In this document: piece by piece, positions 8,976 through 17,745 of the stretch
Layout of the letters: the number at the start of each line of letters is the position of its first letter
Position numbering within the stretch: position 1 is the first letter of the stretch
Assembly (NCBI GenBank): GCA_045539315.1
Contig: JAZQFC010000046.1
Location: 33,155 to 97,154, forward strand
From: RUG11462 sp045539315
GTDB taxonomy: Bacteria > Bacillota > Clostridia > Oscillospirales > Acutalibacteraceae
Reading direction: 5' to 3'
Length of the DNA stretch: 64,000 nucleotides
Notes under the pieces: generated by a model
What the model saw: only the letters and a program-made list of their open reading frames with translations
The model's database searches: none
Told to the model about the DNA's origin: nothing
Position numbers and translations under genes: made by a program

Positions 8976-11051
8976 TTATTCAACTTTTCCGTCTTTTTTC
9001 GCTTGTTCAACAACCTTTTGTGCAACCATTGGTGGAGCCTCTTCATATCTTTCAAATTCGAGAGTGAATGAGCCTCTGCCTTGAGTTACAGAACGAAGAA
9101 CTGTTGAGAAATCAGCAGTTTCAGCAATTGGAACTTCTGCAACGATTTCTTGCTCTTTATCTTCTAACGGATTCATACCAAGCACTCTACCACGGCGTTT
9201 GTTAATATCGCCAATGATATCGCCCATGTTATCTTCAGGAACGATAGCTTTTAATGTGCCAACAGGCTCTAAAAGAACAGGGTTTGCTTGTTCTAGACCT
9301 GCTTTGTAAGCGATAGAAGCGGCTGTTTTAAATGCCATTTCAGATGAGTCAACAGGGTGGTAAGAACCATCAACAAGTGTTGCTTTAAGACCAACAACAG
9401 GATATCCTGCCAAAACGCCTTTTTTAACGCTGTCTTGCAAACCTTTTTCAACTGCAGGGAAGTAGTTTTTAGGAACAGAGCCACCAAAAATCTTCTCTTC
9501 AAATACTAATTCATCGCCCTCGGTTGGCTCAAATTCAATCCAAACATCGCCGAATTGACCGTGACCGCCGGATTGTTTCTTATGTCTGCCTTGAACTTTA
9601 ACTTTTTTCTTAATTGTTTCTCTATAAGCAACTTTTGGCGCTTCCAAAGTAACTTCAACACCGAATTTGTTTTTAAGAAGTGTAACGATAACATCAAGGT
9701 TTTGCTCGCCAAGACCAGAAACAATTTGTTGTTTTGTTTCAAGATTATTTGTAAACTCAACAGATGGGTTTTCTTCGCAAATCTTAACCATAGCAGCGGC
9801 GATTTTATCTTCTTCGCCTTTTTTAACAGGTTTAATTGCCATAGAAATTGATGCTTTAGGGAAGTCAACGCCGTTTAATGTAACGATATGTTTAGGGTCA
9901 CAAAGAGTGTCGCTGGTTTTAACATTGTTCATTTTAGCAACTGCGCCTATATCGCCTGCGGTGATTTTAGCAGCGTCAGTTTGTTTGCCACCGTTAATAT
10001 ACATTAACTTACCGATTTTTTCAGTTTCGCCTGTTCTAGGGTTATAAACCATATCGCCTGATTTAAGTTCGCCGGAAATTACTTTGAAGAATGACATCTT
10101 ACCAACAAATGGGTCAGCAACTGTTTTAAATACAGTAGCAGCGAGTGGGCCATCAGGTGAACAAGCAACTTCAACCATTTCGCCTTTGTCATCAATACCG
10201 ATTTCGCCACCAACTTGGGTTGCGTTTGGCAAAATCTTAACAAGCGCGTTAAGGAATAAATCAATACCTTCAAGAGTTTGAGCCGCGCCACAGTAAACAG
10301 GAGAAATCTCGCCTGTTTTAACGCCTTCACGAAGTCCTGCAAACAATTCATCTTCGGTAAATTCTTCACCGGAGAAGTATTTTTCCATCATTTCTTCGTT
10401 AAGAGAAGCAACAGATTCACACAAAAGACCATACATTTGGTCATATCTTTCTTTAGCCGCTTCGGGCATAGTGATTTCGGTTGCCTTACCGTCTTTATAT
10501 TCCCAAGTGCGACCTGTAACAACATTTATGTAACACTCAACTTTTCTATCAGAAGCGTAAGGAATGATAACAGGCATAACCTTTGAGCCATAAGCAACTT
10601 TTAATCCTGCGATAACGTCTTTACAGTTAGCGTGTTCAGAGTCAGCCTTTGAAACAAAGAAAATTGTGCTAACGCCGTGTTTTTGACAAGCCTTATATGC
10701 TTTTTGAGAGCCAACATTCAAACCTGATTTAGCAGAAAGAACGATGATAGCATTTTTAGCGGCTCTAATAGCCTCAGCCTGACCATTAGCAAAGTCAAAG
10801 AAACCAGGAGCGTCAATAATATTGATTTTTCTTTCTCTCCATTCAAGAGCAGAAACAGCAGAAAAACAAGAAACGCCTCTTTTCTTTTCTTCGCTATCAA
10901 AGTCCATAACGGTGTTGCCATCGGCAACTCTACCGTGACGGTCAGTAGCGCCTGCTACATAAAGCATAGCCTCTGCGAGCGAAGTTTTACCGCAAGAGCC
11001 ATGACCAAGCAAGGCAAGATTTTTAATTTTGTCTGTTTTGAAATCTTTCAT
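8976..11051 (-). CDS. Elongation factor G-like GTPase (EF-G paralogue)
   Basis: A translational GTPase of EF-G length (691 residues) with the usual domains: G domain, domain II, the domain III-V block including QSGGHGQFGDVWIEFEP in domain IV, and a C-terminal EFG_C (LGMNPLEDKEQEIVAEVP). The GTPase motifs differ from canonical EF-G. The P-loop is GHGSCGKTS (residues 16-24) instead of GHIDAGKTT. Switch II is DAPGFFDF, without the catalytic His of DTPGHVDF. The G4 element is SKAD instead of NKxD. This fits the clostridial 'EF-G-like' paralogue group, not the main FusA. It is monocistronic. Its role (stress, ribosome rescue or recycling) cannot be decided from sequence. Confidence 0.85.
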   Translation of the reverse strand: MKDFKTDKIKNLALLGHGSCGKTSLAEAMLYVAGATDRHGRVADGNTVMDFDSEEKKRGVSCFSAVSALEWRERKINIIDAPGFFDFANGQAEAIRAAKNAIIVLSAKSGLNVGSQKAYKACQKHGVSTIFFVSKADSEHANCKDVIAGLKVAYGSKVMPVIIPYASDRKVECYINVVTGRTWEYKDGKATEITMPEAAKERYDQMYGLLCESVASLNEEMMEKYFSGEEFTEDELFAGLREGVKTGEISPVYCGAAQTLEGIDLFLNALVKILPNATQVGGEIGIDDKGEMVEVACSPDGPLAATVFKTVADPFVGKMSFFKVISGELKSGDMVYNPRTGETEKIGKLMYINGGKQTDAAKITAGDIGAVAKMNNVKTSDTLCDPKHIVTLNGVDFPKASISMAIKPVKKGEEDKIAAAMVKICEENPSVEFTNNLETKQQIVSGLGEQNLDVIVTLLKNKFGVEVTLEAPKVAYRETIKKKVKVQGRHKKQSGGHGQFGDVWIEFEPTEGDELVFEEKIFGGSVPKNYFPAVEKGLQDSVKKGVLAGYPVVGLKATLVDGSYHPVDSSEMAFKTAASIAYKAGLEQANPVLLEPVGTLKAIVPEDNMGDIIGDINKRRGRVLGMNPLEDKEQEIVAEVPIAETADFSTVLRSVTQGRGSFTLEFERYEEAPPMVAQKVVEQAKKDGKVE

Positions 11052-11291
11052 TATAAAAACACCCTTTCGTGTAATACTTTAAAATCATTTTACCACTTTT
11101 TACACTCAAAATCAAGGACACATTGCAAAACGCAGATAGAAATTTGTTAAAGAAATTTGTATATTATGCACAAAAGAGAAAGAATTAAGGCTTCGTGTCC
11201 GCTTATTATAAAGCAGGTTTTTCTCGCCACTTGCGAGGCAACCGAAAAACATCTGCAAACAGGCTTCGAGTCCCTCTTAACAACACAAATC

Positions 11292-11317
11292 AAAAAAAGC
11301 ACCCTAATGGGTGCTTT
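11292..11317 (-). terminator. Terminator after tRNA-Arg
   Basis: The stem AGCACCC/GGGTGCT (11298-11304 with 11309-11315) with loop TAAT is followed on the minus strand by a seven-T run, 8-30 nt downstream of the tRNA 3' end. Confidence 0.85.
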
Positions 11318-11324
11318 CCTTGAT

Positions 11325-11401
11325 TGGCGCGCTGCGAGGGACTCGAACCCCCGACCTACTGGTTCGTAGCCAGTCACTCTATCCAGCTGAGCTAGCAGCG
11401 C
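11325..11401 (-). tRNA. tRNA-Arg (anticodon ACG)
   Basis: The minus strand folds as a 77-nt cloverleaf. The acceptor stem GCGCTGC/GCAGCGC is perfectly paired. The D arm reads GCTCAGCTGGATAGAGT, the anticodon stem is ACTGG/CCAGT with loop CTACGAA, and the T arm contains GGTTCGAGTCC. The 3' CCA is encoded (11327-11325). The first anticodon base A is expected to be deaminated to inosine so that CGN codons are read. Confidence 0.97.
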
Positions 11402-11472
11402 TTATTTAACTGCCATAGCATTATATCACAACAGTTTTTAAAAATCAATAGTTTTTATTAAAAAATTTAAAA

Positions 11473-11718
11473 TTATAAATTTCTAAATAAATCATCTGCT
11501 TTTATATCGAAAATCTGCGATATTGCAAAAATCTCTTTATCGGTGGCAACGCGTGTTTGCCCTTCTAGTTTTGATAGCGATGAAAAATTAATATCAACGC
11601 CCAAAAGTTGCATATTTATAGCCAATTCTTTTTGGCTCATCATATTAAGCCTTCTAATTTTTGTAACATTAGCGCCAATTAAATTTTTGTTTCCAAGTGG
11701 TTTTTGTCTGGACTTCAT
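11473..11718 (-). CDS. Small XRE-type helix-turn-helix protein
   Basis: An 81-residue likely DNA-binding protein. A Cro/C1-type helix-turn-helix spans about residues 15-75 (IGANVTKIRRLNMMSQKELA, then SSLSKLEGQTRVATDKEI). The tail IKADDLFRNL is typical of this family. It has no extra domain, so it may be a repressor of nearby genes or of itself. GGAGGG stands 5-10 nt before the ATG. It is upstream of and divergent from the adenylating ligase gene, which could be its target; that is inference only. Confidence 0.75.
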   Translation of the reverse strand: MKSRQKPLGNKNLIGANVTKIRRLNMMSQKELAINMQLLGVDINFSSLSKLEGQTRVATDKEIFAISQIFDIKADDLFRNL

Positions 11719-11830
11719 TTTCTGCCCTCCAAATAATTTATATATTTATTATAACACAAAAAAATAACAATTGAAAGTACTAATATTTTATGTTATTATA
11801 TTTTTAGTATTTAATTAAGGAGAATTTTTT

Positions 11831-13270
11831 GTGAATAGTATATTAGAATTAATTTTTGAAAATGCAGAACTTTTTCCAAATAAAAAAGCAATTGCATTTG
11901 AAGATAATGAAATTTCATATGCTGAACTTATCAAAAAAATAAAACTTTTTGCTTCTTCCTTGCGTTTGAGAGGGGCAAAAAAAGGCAGTCGCATTGCAAT
12001 TGAATCAGATGATTTGATTTCTTTTTTTGCGGCGTTTTTTGGTTGTGTGCTGGCAGGGTGCGTTGCTGTGCCTATTGAAAAAGATATTTCTATTTACCGT
12101 TTGCAAGAGATTTTGAAAACAACAAAGCCTGAACTTGTTTTTCTTAAAAACAATGGCGAGAGTTTTGAAGACTTTTTCGCTTGTGACGAAGAAAAAATCA
12201 GTTTGAAAAAGTGCAAAAGCGATAATATTTCATCTATTACTTCAACCACAGGTACTACAGGCAACCCCGTTTTAGTAACTCATACAAACAAAAGCACACT
12301 CGCAACGGTTCAAAATCTTGTTGGTGGTACAAATATAACTGTCGATACTGTTTTGTTTTGCAACATTCCTTTTAACCTTGCGGCAGGGTATCGCAGAGTG
12401 TTTGCAGTTTTGTGCGCTGGTGGTACTGCGGTGCTTTCGCATAATTTATTGAACGAAGATTTATTAAAACAAATTTTTGAAAATTATAATATTAATCATA
12501 TGGCAATTGCAAATACAAGTCTTAATATTTTAATCGGTGTTAAAGATGATTTTGTGTCAAAATCGCTAAAAGGTCTTGATGGTGTGCAAACTGTTTCAGG
12601 CTCGCTGTCGGCAGTTGGCATTCGCGCGTTTCACAAGCGTTTTCCAAATGTAGAACTTTATAATGTTTATGGCACAACCGAGTCAGGTTGCGTAATGGTT
12701 AATAGCACATCGGTTAATGCAGAGGAGGGTTGCCTTGGCAAACCTACTGTTAATTCGGCGGTATTTTTAATCGATGAAAATGGTAAACGCGTTACAAGTC
12801 CTTTTGAATATGGCTATATCGCTATTCAAGGCGATATGAATATGCAAGGGTATTATCGTAAAAAAGCGCTTTCTGAAAAGGTTATGAAAGAGGACTACAT
12901 AGTTATAAGTGATATTGCTTATTTTGATAATGATGGCTATTATTATTTTGTAAGTCGTGTTGGCGATATTATTGATATAAATGGGCATAAAATTCTGCCT
13001 TCTGAAATAGAAACAGTTAGCGCAAAATTCAAAGGCGTGGTTGACTGTGCTTGTGTTGGCGAACAAGATGAAAATGGTTTGCCAACCCCTGTTTTATATA
13101 TTCAAGTTGAAAACGAAACCGATTTTGATATAGATGGGTTGAAAAAGCACTTGAAACACAGTCTTGAAAAATACAAAGTGCCAACAAATATTGAAATAAT
13201 GAAAAAAATACCTCGTACTGCAACAGGCAAAGTATTAAGAAAGTTGTTATCAGTAGCAACCAAGATATAA
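11831..13270 (+). CDS. Stand-alone AMP-forming acyl/aryl ligase (ANL superfamily)
   Basis: Activates a carboxylic acid as acyl-AMP and passes it to CoA or a carrier protein. The 479-residue protein has the ANL motifs: TSTTGTTGNP (P-loop, about 137-146), YGTTESG (A5), IVISDIAYFDNDGYYYFVSR (A7/A8 region) and a C-terminal ATGKVLRK with the catalytic Lys. The region that in amino-acid activators carries the amino-group-binding Asp reads NIPFNLAAGYRR, so an amino acid substrate is unlikely. It resembles the ligase at 47896-49347, including the shared GKPT(V/I)NS segment. The start is GTG with AAGGAG 8 nt upstream. No carrier protein is adjacent; malic enzyme follows 14 nt downstream. Confidence 0.8.
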   Translation: MNSILELIFENAELFPNKKAIAFEDNEISYAELIKKIKLFASSLRLRGAKKGSRIAIESDDLISFFAAFFGCVLAGCVAVPIEKDISIYRLQEILKTTKPELVFLKNNGESFEDFFACDEEKISLKKCKSDNISSITSTTGTTGNPVLVTHTNKSTLATVQNLVGGTNITVDTVLFCNIPFNLAAGYRRVFAVLCAGGTAVLSHNLLNEDLLKQIFENYNINHMAIANTSLNILIGVKDDFVSKSLKGLDGVQTVSGSLSAVGIRAFHKRFPNVELYNVYGTTESGCVMVNSTSVNAEEGCLGKPTVNSAVFLIDENGKRVTSPFEYGYIAIQGDMNMQGYYRKKALSEKVMKEDYIVISDIAYFDNDGYYYFVSRVGDIIDINGHKILPSEIETVSAKFKGVVDCACVGEQDENGLPTPVLYIQVENETDFDIDGLKKHLKHSLEKYKVPTNIEIMKKIPRTATGKVLRKLLSVATKI

Positions 13271-13284
13271 AGAGGAAAGTTATT

Positions 13285-14451
13285 ATGGAAAAGAAGTCAC
13301 TTAAAAAGCATTATGAATGGAATGGCAAAATCGAGGTTGTTTCAAGAGTAAAGGTTGAAACTTCCGAAGATTTGGCAGTAGCATACACTCCTGGTGTTGC
13401 CGAGCCTTGCCTTGAGATAAAAGACGATGTAAATAAGTCTTATGAACTCACTCGCCGTAGCAATTTAGTTGCAGTTATCACAGATGGTACTGCAGTATTA
13501 GGGCTTGGCGATATTGGCCCTGAAGCAGGTATGCCTGTTATGGAAGGCAAATGCGTTTTATTTAAAGAATTTGCTGATGTAGATGCTTTTCCGCTTTGCG
13601 TTAAAACAAAAGATGTTGATGAAATAGTTGAAACTATTTATAATATTTCAGGCTCGTTTGGTGGCATTAATCTTGAAGATATCGGCGCGCCAAGATGTTT
13701 TGAAATTGAGAGAAAATTAAAAGAAAAATGCGATATTCCTGTTTTTCACGATGACCAACACGGCACTGCAATTGTTGTTGGCGCCGCGCTAATTAATGCA
13801 CTAAAGGTTGTTAACAAGAAAATAGATGAAGTTAAAGTTGTTATGAATGGCGCTGGCTCTGCAGGTACTGCAATTGGTCTTCATTTGATGAATATGGGTG
13901 TTAAAAACTTGATAATGGTTGATAAAGACGGCGTTATTTATCAAGGTAAAGAAGGTATGTCATCTGCGCATAAGCAGTTAGCAAAGGTTACAAACCCAAA
14001 TGGCGAAAAGGGACTATTAAAAGACGCTATGTGTGGCGCAGATGTATTTATAGGCGTATCTGTACCTGGCGTTGTAAGCGAAGAAATGATAAAATCAATG
14101 GCGCAAAATTCAATTGTTTTCCCAATGGCAAACCCTGTGCCTGAAATTATGCCTGAAAAAGCGTTATCTGCAGGGGCGAGAGTTATCGGCACAGGCAGAA
14201 GTGATTTTAATAATCAGATTAATAATGTACTCGCTTTCCCCGGCGTTTTCAGAGGCGCTTTAGATGTCAGAGCGAGTGAAATCAATGAAGAAATGAAACT
14301 CGCCGCTTCTTATGCAATTGCTTCGCTCGTTAGCGAAGAAGAATTGAGCGAAGATTATATTATTCCAAAAGCGTTTGATAAACGAGTAGGAAAAACAGTA
14401 GCAAAAGCAGTGGCCGAAACTGCTAAAAAAACCGGTGTAGCAAGAATATAA
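13285..14451 (+). CDS. Malic enzyme (NAD(P)-dependent, short bacterial form)
   Basis: Oxidatively decarboxylates malate to pyruvate and CO2. At 388 residues it is the short form, without the C-terminal phosphotransacetylase-like domain of MaeB. Visible signatures are YTPGVAEPC (catalytic Tyr), TDGTAVLGLGDIGPEAGMPV, the divalent-metal and substrate segment FHDDQHGTAIV and the Rossmann motif NGAGSAGTA. It follows the adenylating ligase by 14 nt with its own AGAGGA site, so the two form a small operon ended by a strong terminator. How the ligase and malic enzyme work together is not evident. Cofactor preference (NAD versus NADP) cannot be told safely. Confidence 0.92.
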   Translation: MEKKSLKKHYEWNGKIEVVSRVKVETSEDLAVAYTPGVAEPCLEIKDDVNKSYELTRRSNLVAVITDGTAVLGLGDIGPEAGMPVMEGKCVLFKEFADVDAFPLCVKTKDVDEIVETIYNISGSFGGINLEDIGAPRCFEIERKLKEKCDIPVFHDDQHGTAIVVGAALINALKVVNKKIDEVKVVMNGAGSAGTAIGLHLMNMGVKNLIMVDKDGVIYQGKEGMSSAHKQLAKVTNPNGEKGLLKDAMCGADVFIGVSVPGVVSEEMIKSMAQNSIVFPMANPVPEIMPEKALSAGARVIGTGRSDFNNQINNVLAFPGVFRGALDVRASEINEEMKLAASYAIASLVSEEELSEDYIIPKAFDKRVGKTVAKAVAETAKKTGVARI

Positions 14452-14456
14452 AAAAG

Positions 14457-14487
14457 AAAAAACGACCTTTTTAAAGGTCGTTTTTTG
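14457..14487. terminator. Terminator after malic enzyme, shared with fucO
   Basis: A stem around AAAACGACCTT/AAGGTCGTTTT with a T-tract on one side and an A-tract on the other lies between two convergent genes. Confidence 0.85.
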
Positions 14488-14501
14488 TATATTAAGTTTT
14501 A

Positions 14502-15650
14502 TTACATTAATTTAAGATAAAGTTCTTTGATTTCTTCTACACTTGTTTCTCTTGGGTTACCAGGACGACAAGCATCATCGTATGCTGACTGTGATAAGAA
14601 ATCAATATCTTCTATTTTTACAATTTCTTTGAGGTCTGCAGGAATTCCAACATCAATTGAAAGTTGTTTAACTGCATCAATTGCGGCTTTTCTTGCTTCT
14701 TCCAAACTCATACCGTCAACGCCTTCAACGCCCATAGCCTTTGCAATATCTCTGTATTTCTCGCCGGTTGCAGGAGCGTTATATTCCATAACAGTTGGTA
14801 AAATAATAGCATTTGCAACACCGTGTGGTGTGTCATAAACTGCGCCGAGCGGATGCGCCATTGAGTGAACAATGCCAAGACCTACGTTTGAGAAGCCCAT
14901 ACCTGCGATGTATTGACCAAGAGCCATACCCTCTCTGCCATCGTCTTCATTTGCAACTGCGCCGCGAAGTGATTTTGCGATAATCTCAATTGCTTTTAAA
15001 TGGAACATATCGCTCATTTCCCAAGCGCCCGCAGTGATATAACCTTCAATTGCGTGAGTAAGAGCATCCATACCGGTAGCAGCGGTAAGACCTTTTGGCA
15101 TTGAAGCCATCATATCAGGATCAACAACTGCAACAACAGGAATATCATGAACATCAACGCAAACCATCTTGCGATTATTTTGGGCATCAGTAATAACATA
15201 GTTAATTGTTACTTCTGCTGCAGTACCTGCAGTGGTTGGAACTGCAATAATTGGTGTGCATTTGTTTTTAGTAGGTGCAACGCCCTCAAGTGAACGAACA
15301 TCTGCAAATTCAGGGTTTTCAATAATAATGCCAATTGCTTTTGCAGTGTCCATTGATGAGCCGCCGCCGATAGCAACGATACAATCAGCGCCGCTTTTCT
15401 TGAACGCCTCAACACCGTTTTGAACATTCTCAATAGTTGGGTTTGGTTTGATGTCGCTATAAACTTCATAAGCGATATCAGCGCTATCAAGAATGTCAGT
15501 AACTTTTTTAGTTACCTCAAACTTGATAAGGTCAGGGTCTGAACAAACAAACGCTTTTTTAAATGCGCGCGCTTTAATTTCAGTAGCGATTTCATTAATC
15601 GCACCCTTGCCGTGATAACTTGTTTCATTAAGTACAAATCTGTTTGCCAT
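14502..15650 (-). CDS. fucO: Lactaldehyde reductase / iron-containing alcohol dehydrogenase
   Basis: A group III (Fe-dependent) alcohol dehydrogenase that reduces L-lactaldehyde to 1,2-propanediol in fucose or rhamnose fermentation. The 382-residue product matches FucO along its length in remembered signatures: IGGGSSMDTAKAIG (NAD site), PTTAGTAAEVTINYVITD, ATGMDALTHAIEGYI, GMGFSNVGLGIVHSMAHPLG (metal-binding His residues) and DTPHGVANAIILP. The ATG has AAAGGAG upstream. No fucose or rhamnose genes are adjacent, so it may act as a more general aldehyde reductase. It is probably monocistronic. Confidence 0.9.
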   Translation of the reverse strand: MANRFVLNETSYHGKGAINEIATEIKARAFKKAFVCSDPDLIKFEVTKKVTDILDSADIAYEVYSDIKPNPTIENVQNGVEAFKKSGADCIVAIGGGSSMDTAKAIGIIIENPEFADVRSLEGVAPTKNKCTPIIAVPTTAGTAAEVTINYVITDAQNNRKMVCVDVHDIPVVAVVDPDMMASMPKGLTAATGMDALTHAIEGYITAGAWEMSDMFHLKAIEIIAKSLRGAVANEDDGREGMALGQYIAGMGFSNVGLGIVHSMAHPLGAVYDTPHGVANAIILPTVMEYNAPATGEKYRDIAKAMGVEGVDGMSLEEARKAAIDAVKQLSIDVGIPADLKEIVKIEDIDFLSQSAYDDACRPGNPRETSVEEIKELYLKLM

Positions 15651-15726
15651 TATAATTATCTCCTTTATTTATAATTTACAACACTATTATACCAACTTTC
15701 TTTCTCAAAAGCAAGACAAAAACAAA

Positions 15727-15757
15727 AACTGATGAGCATAACTCATCAGTTTTTTAA
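15727..15757 (-). terminator. Terminator of the mnmG-CDF-membrane protein operon
   Basis: A perfect stem AACTGATGAG/CTCATCAGTT around loop CATAA gives a T-rich tail on the minus strand, 20-50 nt after the membrane-protein stop codon. Confidence 0.85.
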
Positions 15758-15778
15758 TATTAAAAATAAGGATTTTTA

Positions 15779-16558
15779 TTAATCTTCGGAATATTCGCCG
15801 AGTTTATGCTTTTTTCTTATTTTTTTAGGAAAATAATCTGCCGGCTCAACATAAACTTTCTTTGTGTTTTTTTCAATATACCCATCAATGAGTTTTGCGT
15901 AATCATCTTCTGTGAGCAAATTGCCTGTTTCATTCTTCGGAACGATTTTTAATAATGTATGCTCAACTGTTTTGTTAAACTCTTTATTGTCGCGAATAGT
16001 AAGAATTACAAGAATCAAAGCATAAATTGTAAGCACAGCAAACACTGCTAAAGTGAACAAACAATATTCATAATAAGTAAAAGTTGGACCTAATTCATAG
16101 TCTGAATTATCAGGGAATGTGCCTTGGTCTGCGCAGTATCTTAAAAGCGAGCAAATTGTTAAAAAAACGCTAGTGCCTAAAAGGTAGTAAGGTGTTTTTT
16201 TGTATTCTCCTTTAATAAATCTAATAACTGTATAAACGCAAAAACAAAATGCAATAAAAACCAGCGCGAAAAATGGATAAATAGTTGCGTCATCTTTCAT
16301 ATATGCGTTTGTACCTGATTTTGTAGCAGAAAGCGCTTGGTTAATTTCAGGAATGTTTGCAAATCTTATCATACAAACAAGCCCCATTGCAATTAGACCT
16401 ATCGCCATAATTATCGGCACTAAAACTCTGCCGATTTGAAAAAATCTTCCGTTAGCGTGAGACCATTTTTCTCCTGCCCATATTTGACGCTCGTCTTCTT
16501 TTTGCCTTAAAAATACTCTTAACTTTTTAACGCTTTCGCTGTAATTACTCTTGCTCAT
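15779..16558 (-). CDS. Four-helix membrane protein, function unknown
   Basis: Not recognised. The 259-residue product starts with a basic cytosolic segment. It has four predicted membrane helices (LVPIIMAIGLIAMGLVCMI; FFALVFIAFCFCVYTVI; YYLLGTSVFLTICSLL; LFTLAVFAVLTIYALILVI) and an about 70-residue charged cytosolic tail (KKIRKKHKLGEYSED). The start at 16558 has AAGGAG upstream and lies inside the end of the cation-efflux gene with a 14-nt overlap. That suggests translational coupling and a possible functional link with that transporter. Confidence 0.65.
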   Translation of the reverse strand: MSKSNYSESVKKLRVFLRQKEDERQIWAGEKWSHANGRFFQIGRVLVPIIMAIGLIAMGLVCMIRFANIPEINQALSATKSGTNAYMKDDATIYPFFALVFIAFCFCVYTVIRFIKGEYKKTPYYLLGTSVFLTICSLLRYCADQGTFPDNSDYELGPTFTYYEYCLFTLAVFAVLTIYALILVILTIRDNKEFNKTVEHTLLKIVPKNETGNLLTEDDYAKLIDGYIEKNTKKVYVEPADYFPKKIRKKHKLGEYSED

Positions 16559-17744
16559 TTTTTTGCTCCTTTGTAGAAACGAATTTTCTGTCAACATTTA
16601 TAACGCAAAAATAGTTTTCGTTTTCCTGTGATATGCGTTTTTTAATCAATGCTTTTAATTCGTCAGGCGTATATTTATAGTTATAAGGAATAACAACATC
16701 AAAAATCAAGTTTGTGTGACTAGGTCCTGAAACTATACGAAAATCGTGAAAAGAAAGCAATGGGTCGATGTCACACAAAATCTTTTTTGTTAAATCTTTT
16801 AGAGAATTTGTTGTTTCACAGTTAAGGTCAAGCGGGTCCATATGAATGGTTGTAAGGCACTTGAATTTGTGATTTAATTCCATTTCAATAAGGTCAATTG
16901 TATCGTGAATTTCAATAACATTGCCTGCGGCAGAAACTTCTGCGTGAAGCGATAAAATCTTTCTGCCAGGGCCATAATCGTGAACAATTAAATCGTGAAT
17001 ACCGATAATTTCTTCGTGCGCCATAACAGTTTCTTCAATTTCTTTAACAAAATCTTCATCAGGCGCTTCGCCTAAAAGCGGAGAAAGCGTATCTTTTGCA
17101 GACATAACACCGGTGTACATAATAAATAATGCAACAACTGTACCTGTGTAACCTTCTACATTAATATTAAAGAAGTAGCCGATTACAAGACCTATTAAAA
17201 CGGTGGTAGTAGCCGCAACATCGCAAAAACAGTCTAGCGCAGTGGCTTTAAGCGCAGATGATTTAATGCGTTTGCCAAGGTTTTTGTTGAAAAAGCCGAG
17301 CCAAATTTTAATGAAAACAGCCAAAGCCATAATAATGATAGATACAATGCTATATGAGTTTGCTTGTGCATCAAAAATTTTAGCAACCGACTCTTTACAA
17401 AGTTCAAAACCAACCAAAATAATGATAAATGAAACGATAAGTCCTGAAATATATTCAATTCTACCATGACCAAATGGGTGGTCTTCGTCTTCTTCTTTGT
17501 TTGAAAGTTTAAAACCGATATAAGTAACAAGTGAAGATGCTGCATCAAATAAATTGTTAAGCGAGTCAGCAATTACAGAAACTGCAAAGCCAGAAAGACA
17601 GGCCGCAAAGAATTTTCCTATAAAAAGAAAAATGTTAACAATAATTCCAACTGTTCCTGCAAAAGCACCGTATTTTTCACGAACTTCACTACTGTTTGTT
17701 TGCTCGTGGTCTTTTACAAATGTTTTTAACAAAAAGTTTGTCAT
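16545..17744 (-). CDS. Cation diffusion facilitator family transporter
   Basis: A proton-coupled efflux pump for divalent metals such as Zn, Mn, Fe or Co. The 399-residue product has the CDF layout: about six membrane helices with the metal site ADSLNNLFDA in TM2, the HPFGHGRIEYISGL signature after TM2, and a second metal-site segment ALDCFCDVAATTT in TM5. A long cytosolic C-terminal domain follows. That domain (about 120 residues beyond TM6, including VSAAGNVIEIHDTIDLIE) is longer than in the minimal family. The ATG at 17744 is chosen because AGAAAGGG lies upstream. It begins one base after the mnmG stop and overlaps the next gene by 14 nt. The metal cannot be named from sequence. Confidence 0.88.
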   Translation of the reverse strand: MTNFLLKTFVKDHEQTNSSEVREKYGAFAGTVGIIVNIFLFIGKFFAACLSGFAVSVIADSLNNLFDAASSLVTYIGFKLSNKEEDEDHPFGHGRIEYISGLIVSFIIILVGFELCKESVAKIFDAQANSYSIVSIIIMALAVFIKIWLGFFNKNLGKRIKSSALKATALDCFCDVAATTTVLIGLVIGYFFNINVEGYTGTVVALFIMYTGVMSAKDTLSPLLGEAPDEDFVKEIEETVMAHEEIIGIHDLIVHDYGPGRKILSLHAEVSAAGNVIEIHDTIDLIEMELNHKFKCLTTIHMDPLDLNCETTNSLKDLTKKILCDIDPLLSFHDFRIVSGPSHTNLIFDVVIPYNYKYTPDELKALIKKRISQENENYFCVINVDRKFVSTKEQKNEQE

Positions 17745-17745
17745 T

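Noticed and set aside
9293..10369. Several long antisense and alternate-frame ORFs within the EF-G-like gene
   Set aside because: They are shadows of the true reading frame, with leucine-rich or low-complexity composition and no ribosome sites.
11189..11280. Two GGCTTCG(T/A)GTCC segments that look like T-arms of broken tRNA genes
   Set aside because: No acceptor, D or anticodon arms can be folded around them, so no tRNA or tRNA remnant can be supported.
11157..11369. 70-residue plus-strand ORF crossing the tRNA-Arg gene (ends with an ARDSNPRP-type tail)
   Set aside because: It reads through the antisense strand of the tRNA; this tail is the well-known artefact of translating antisense tRNA.
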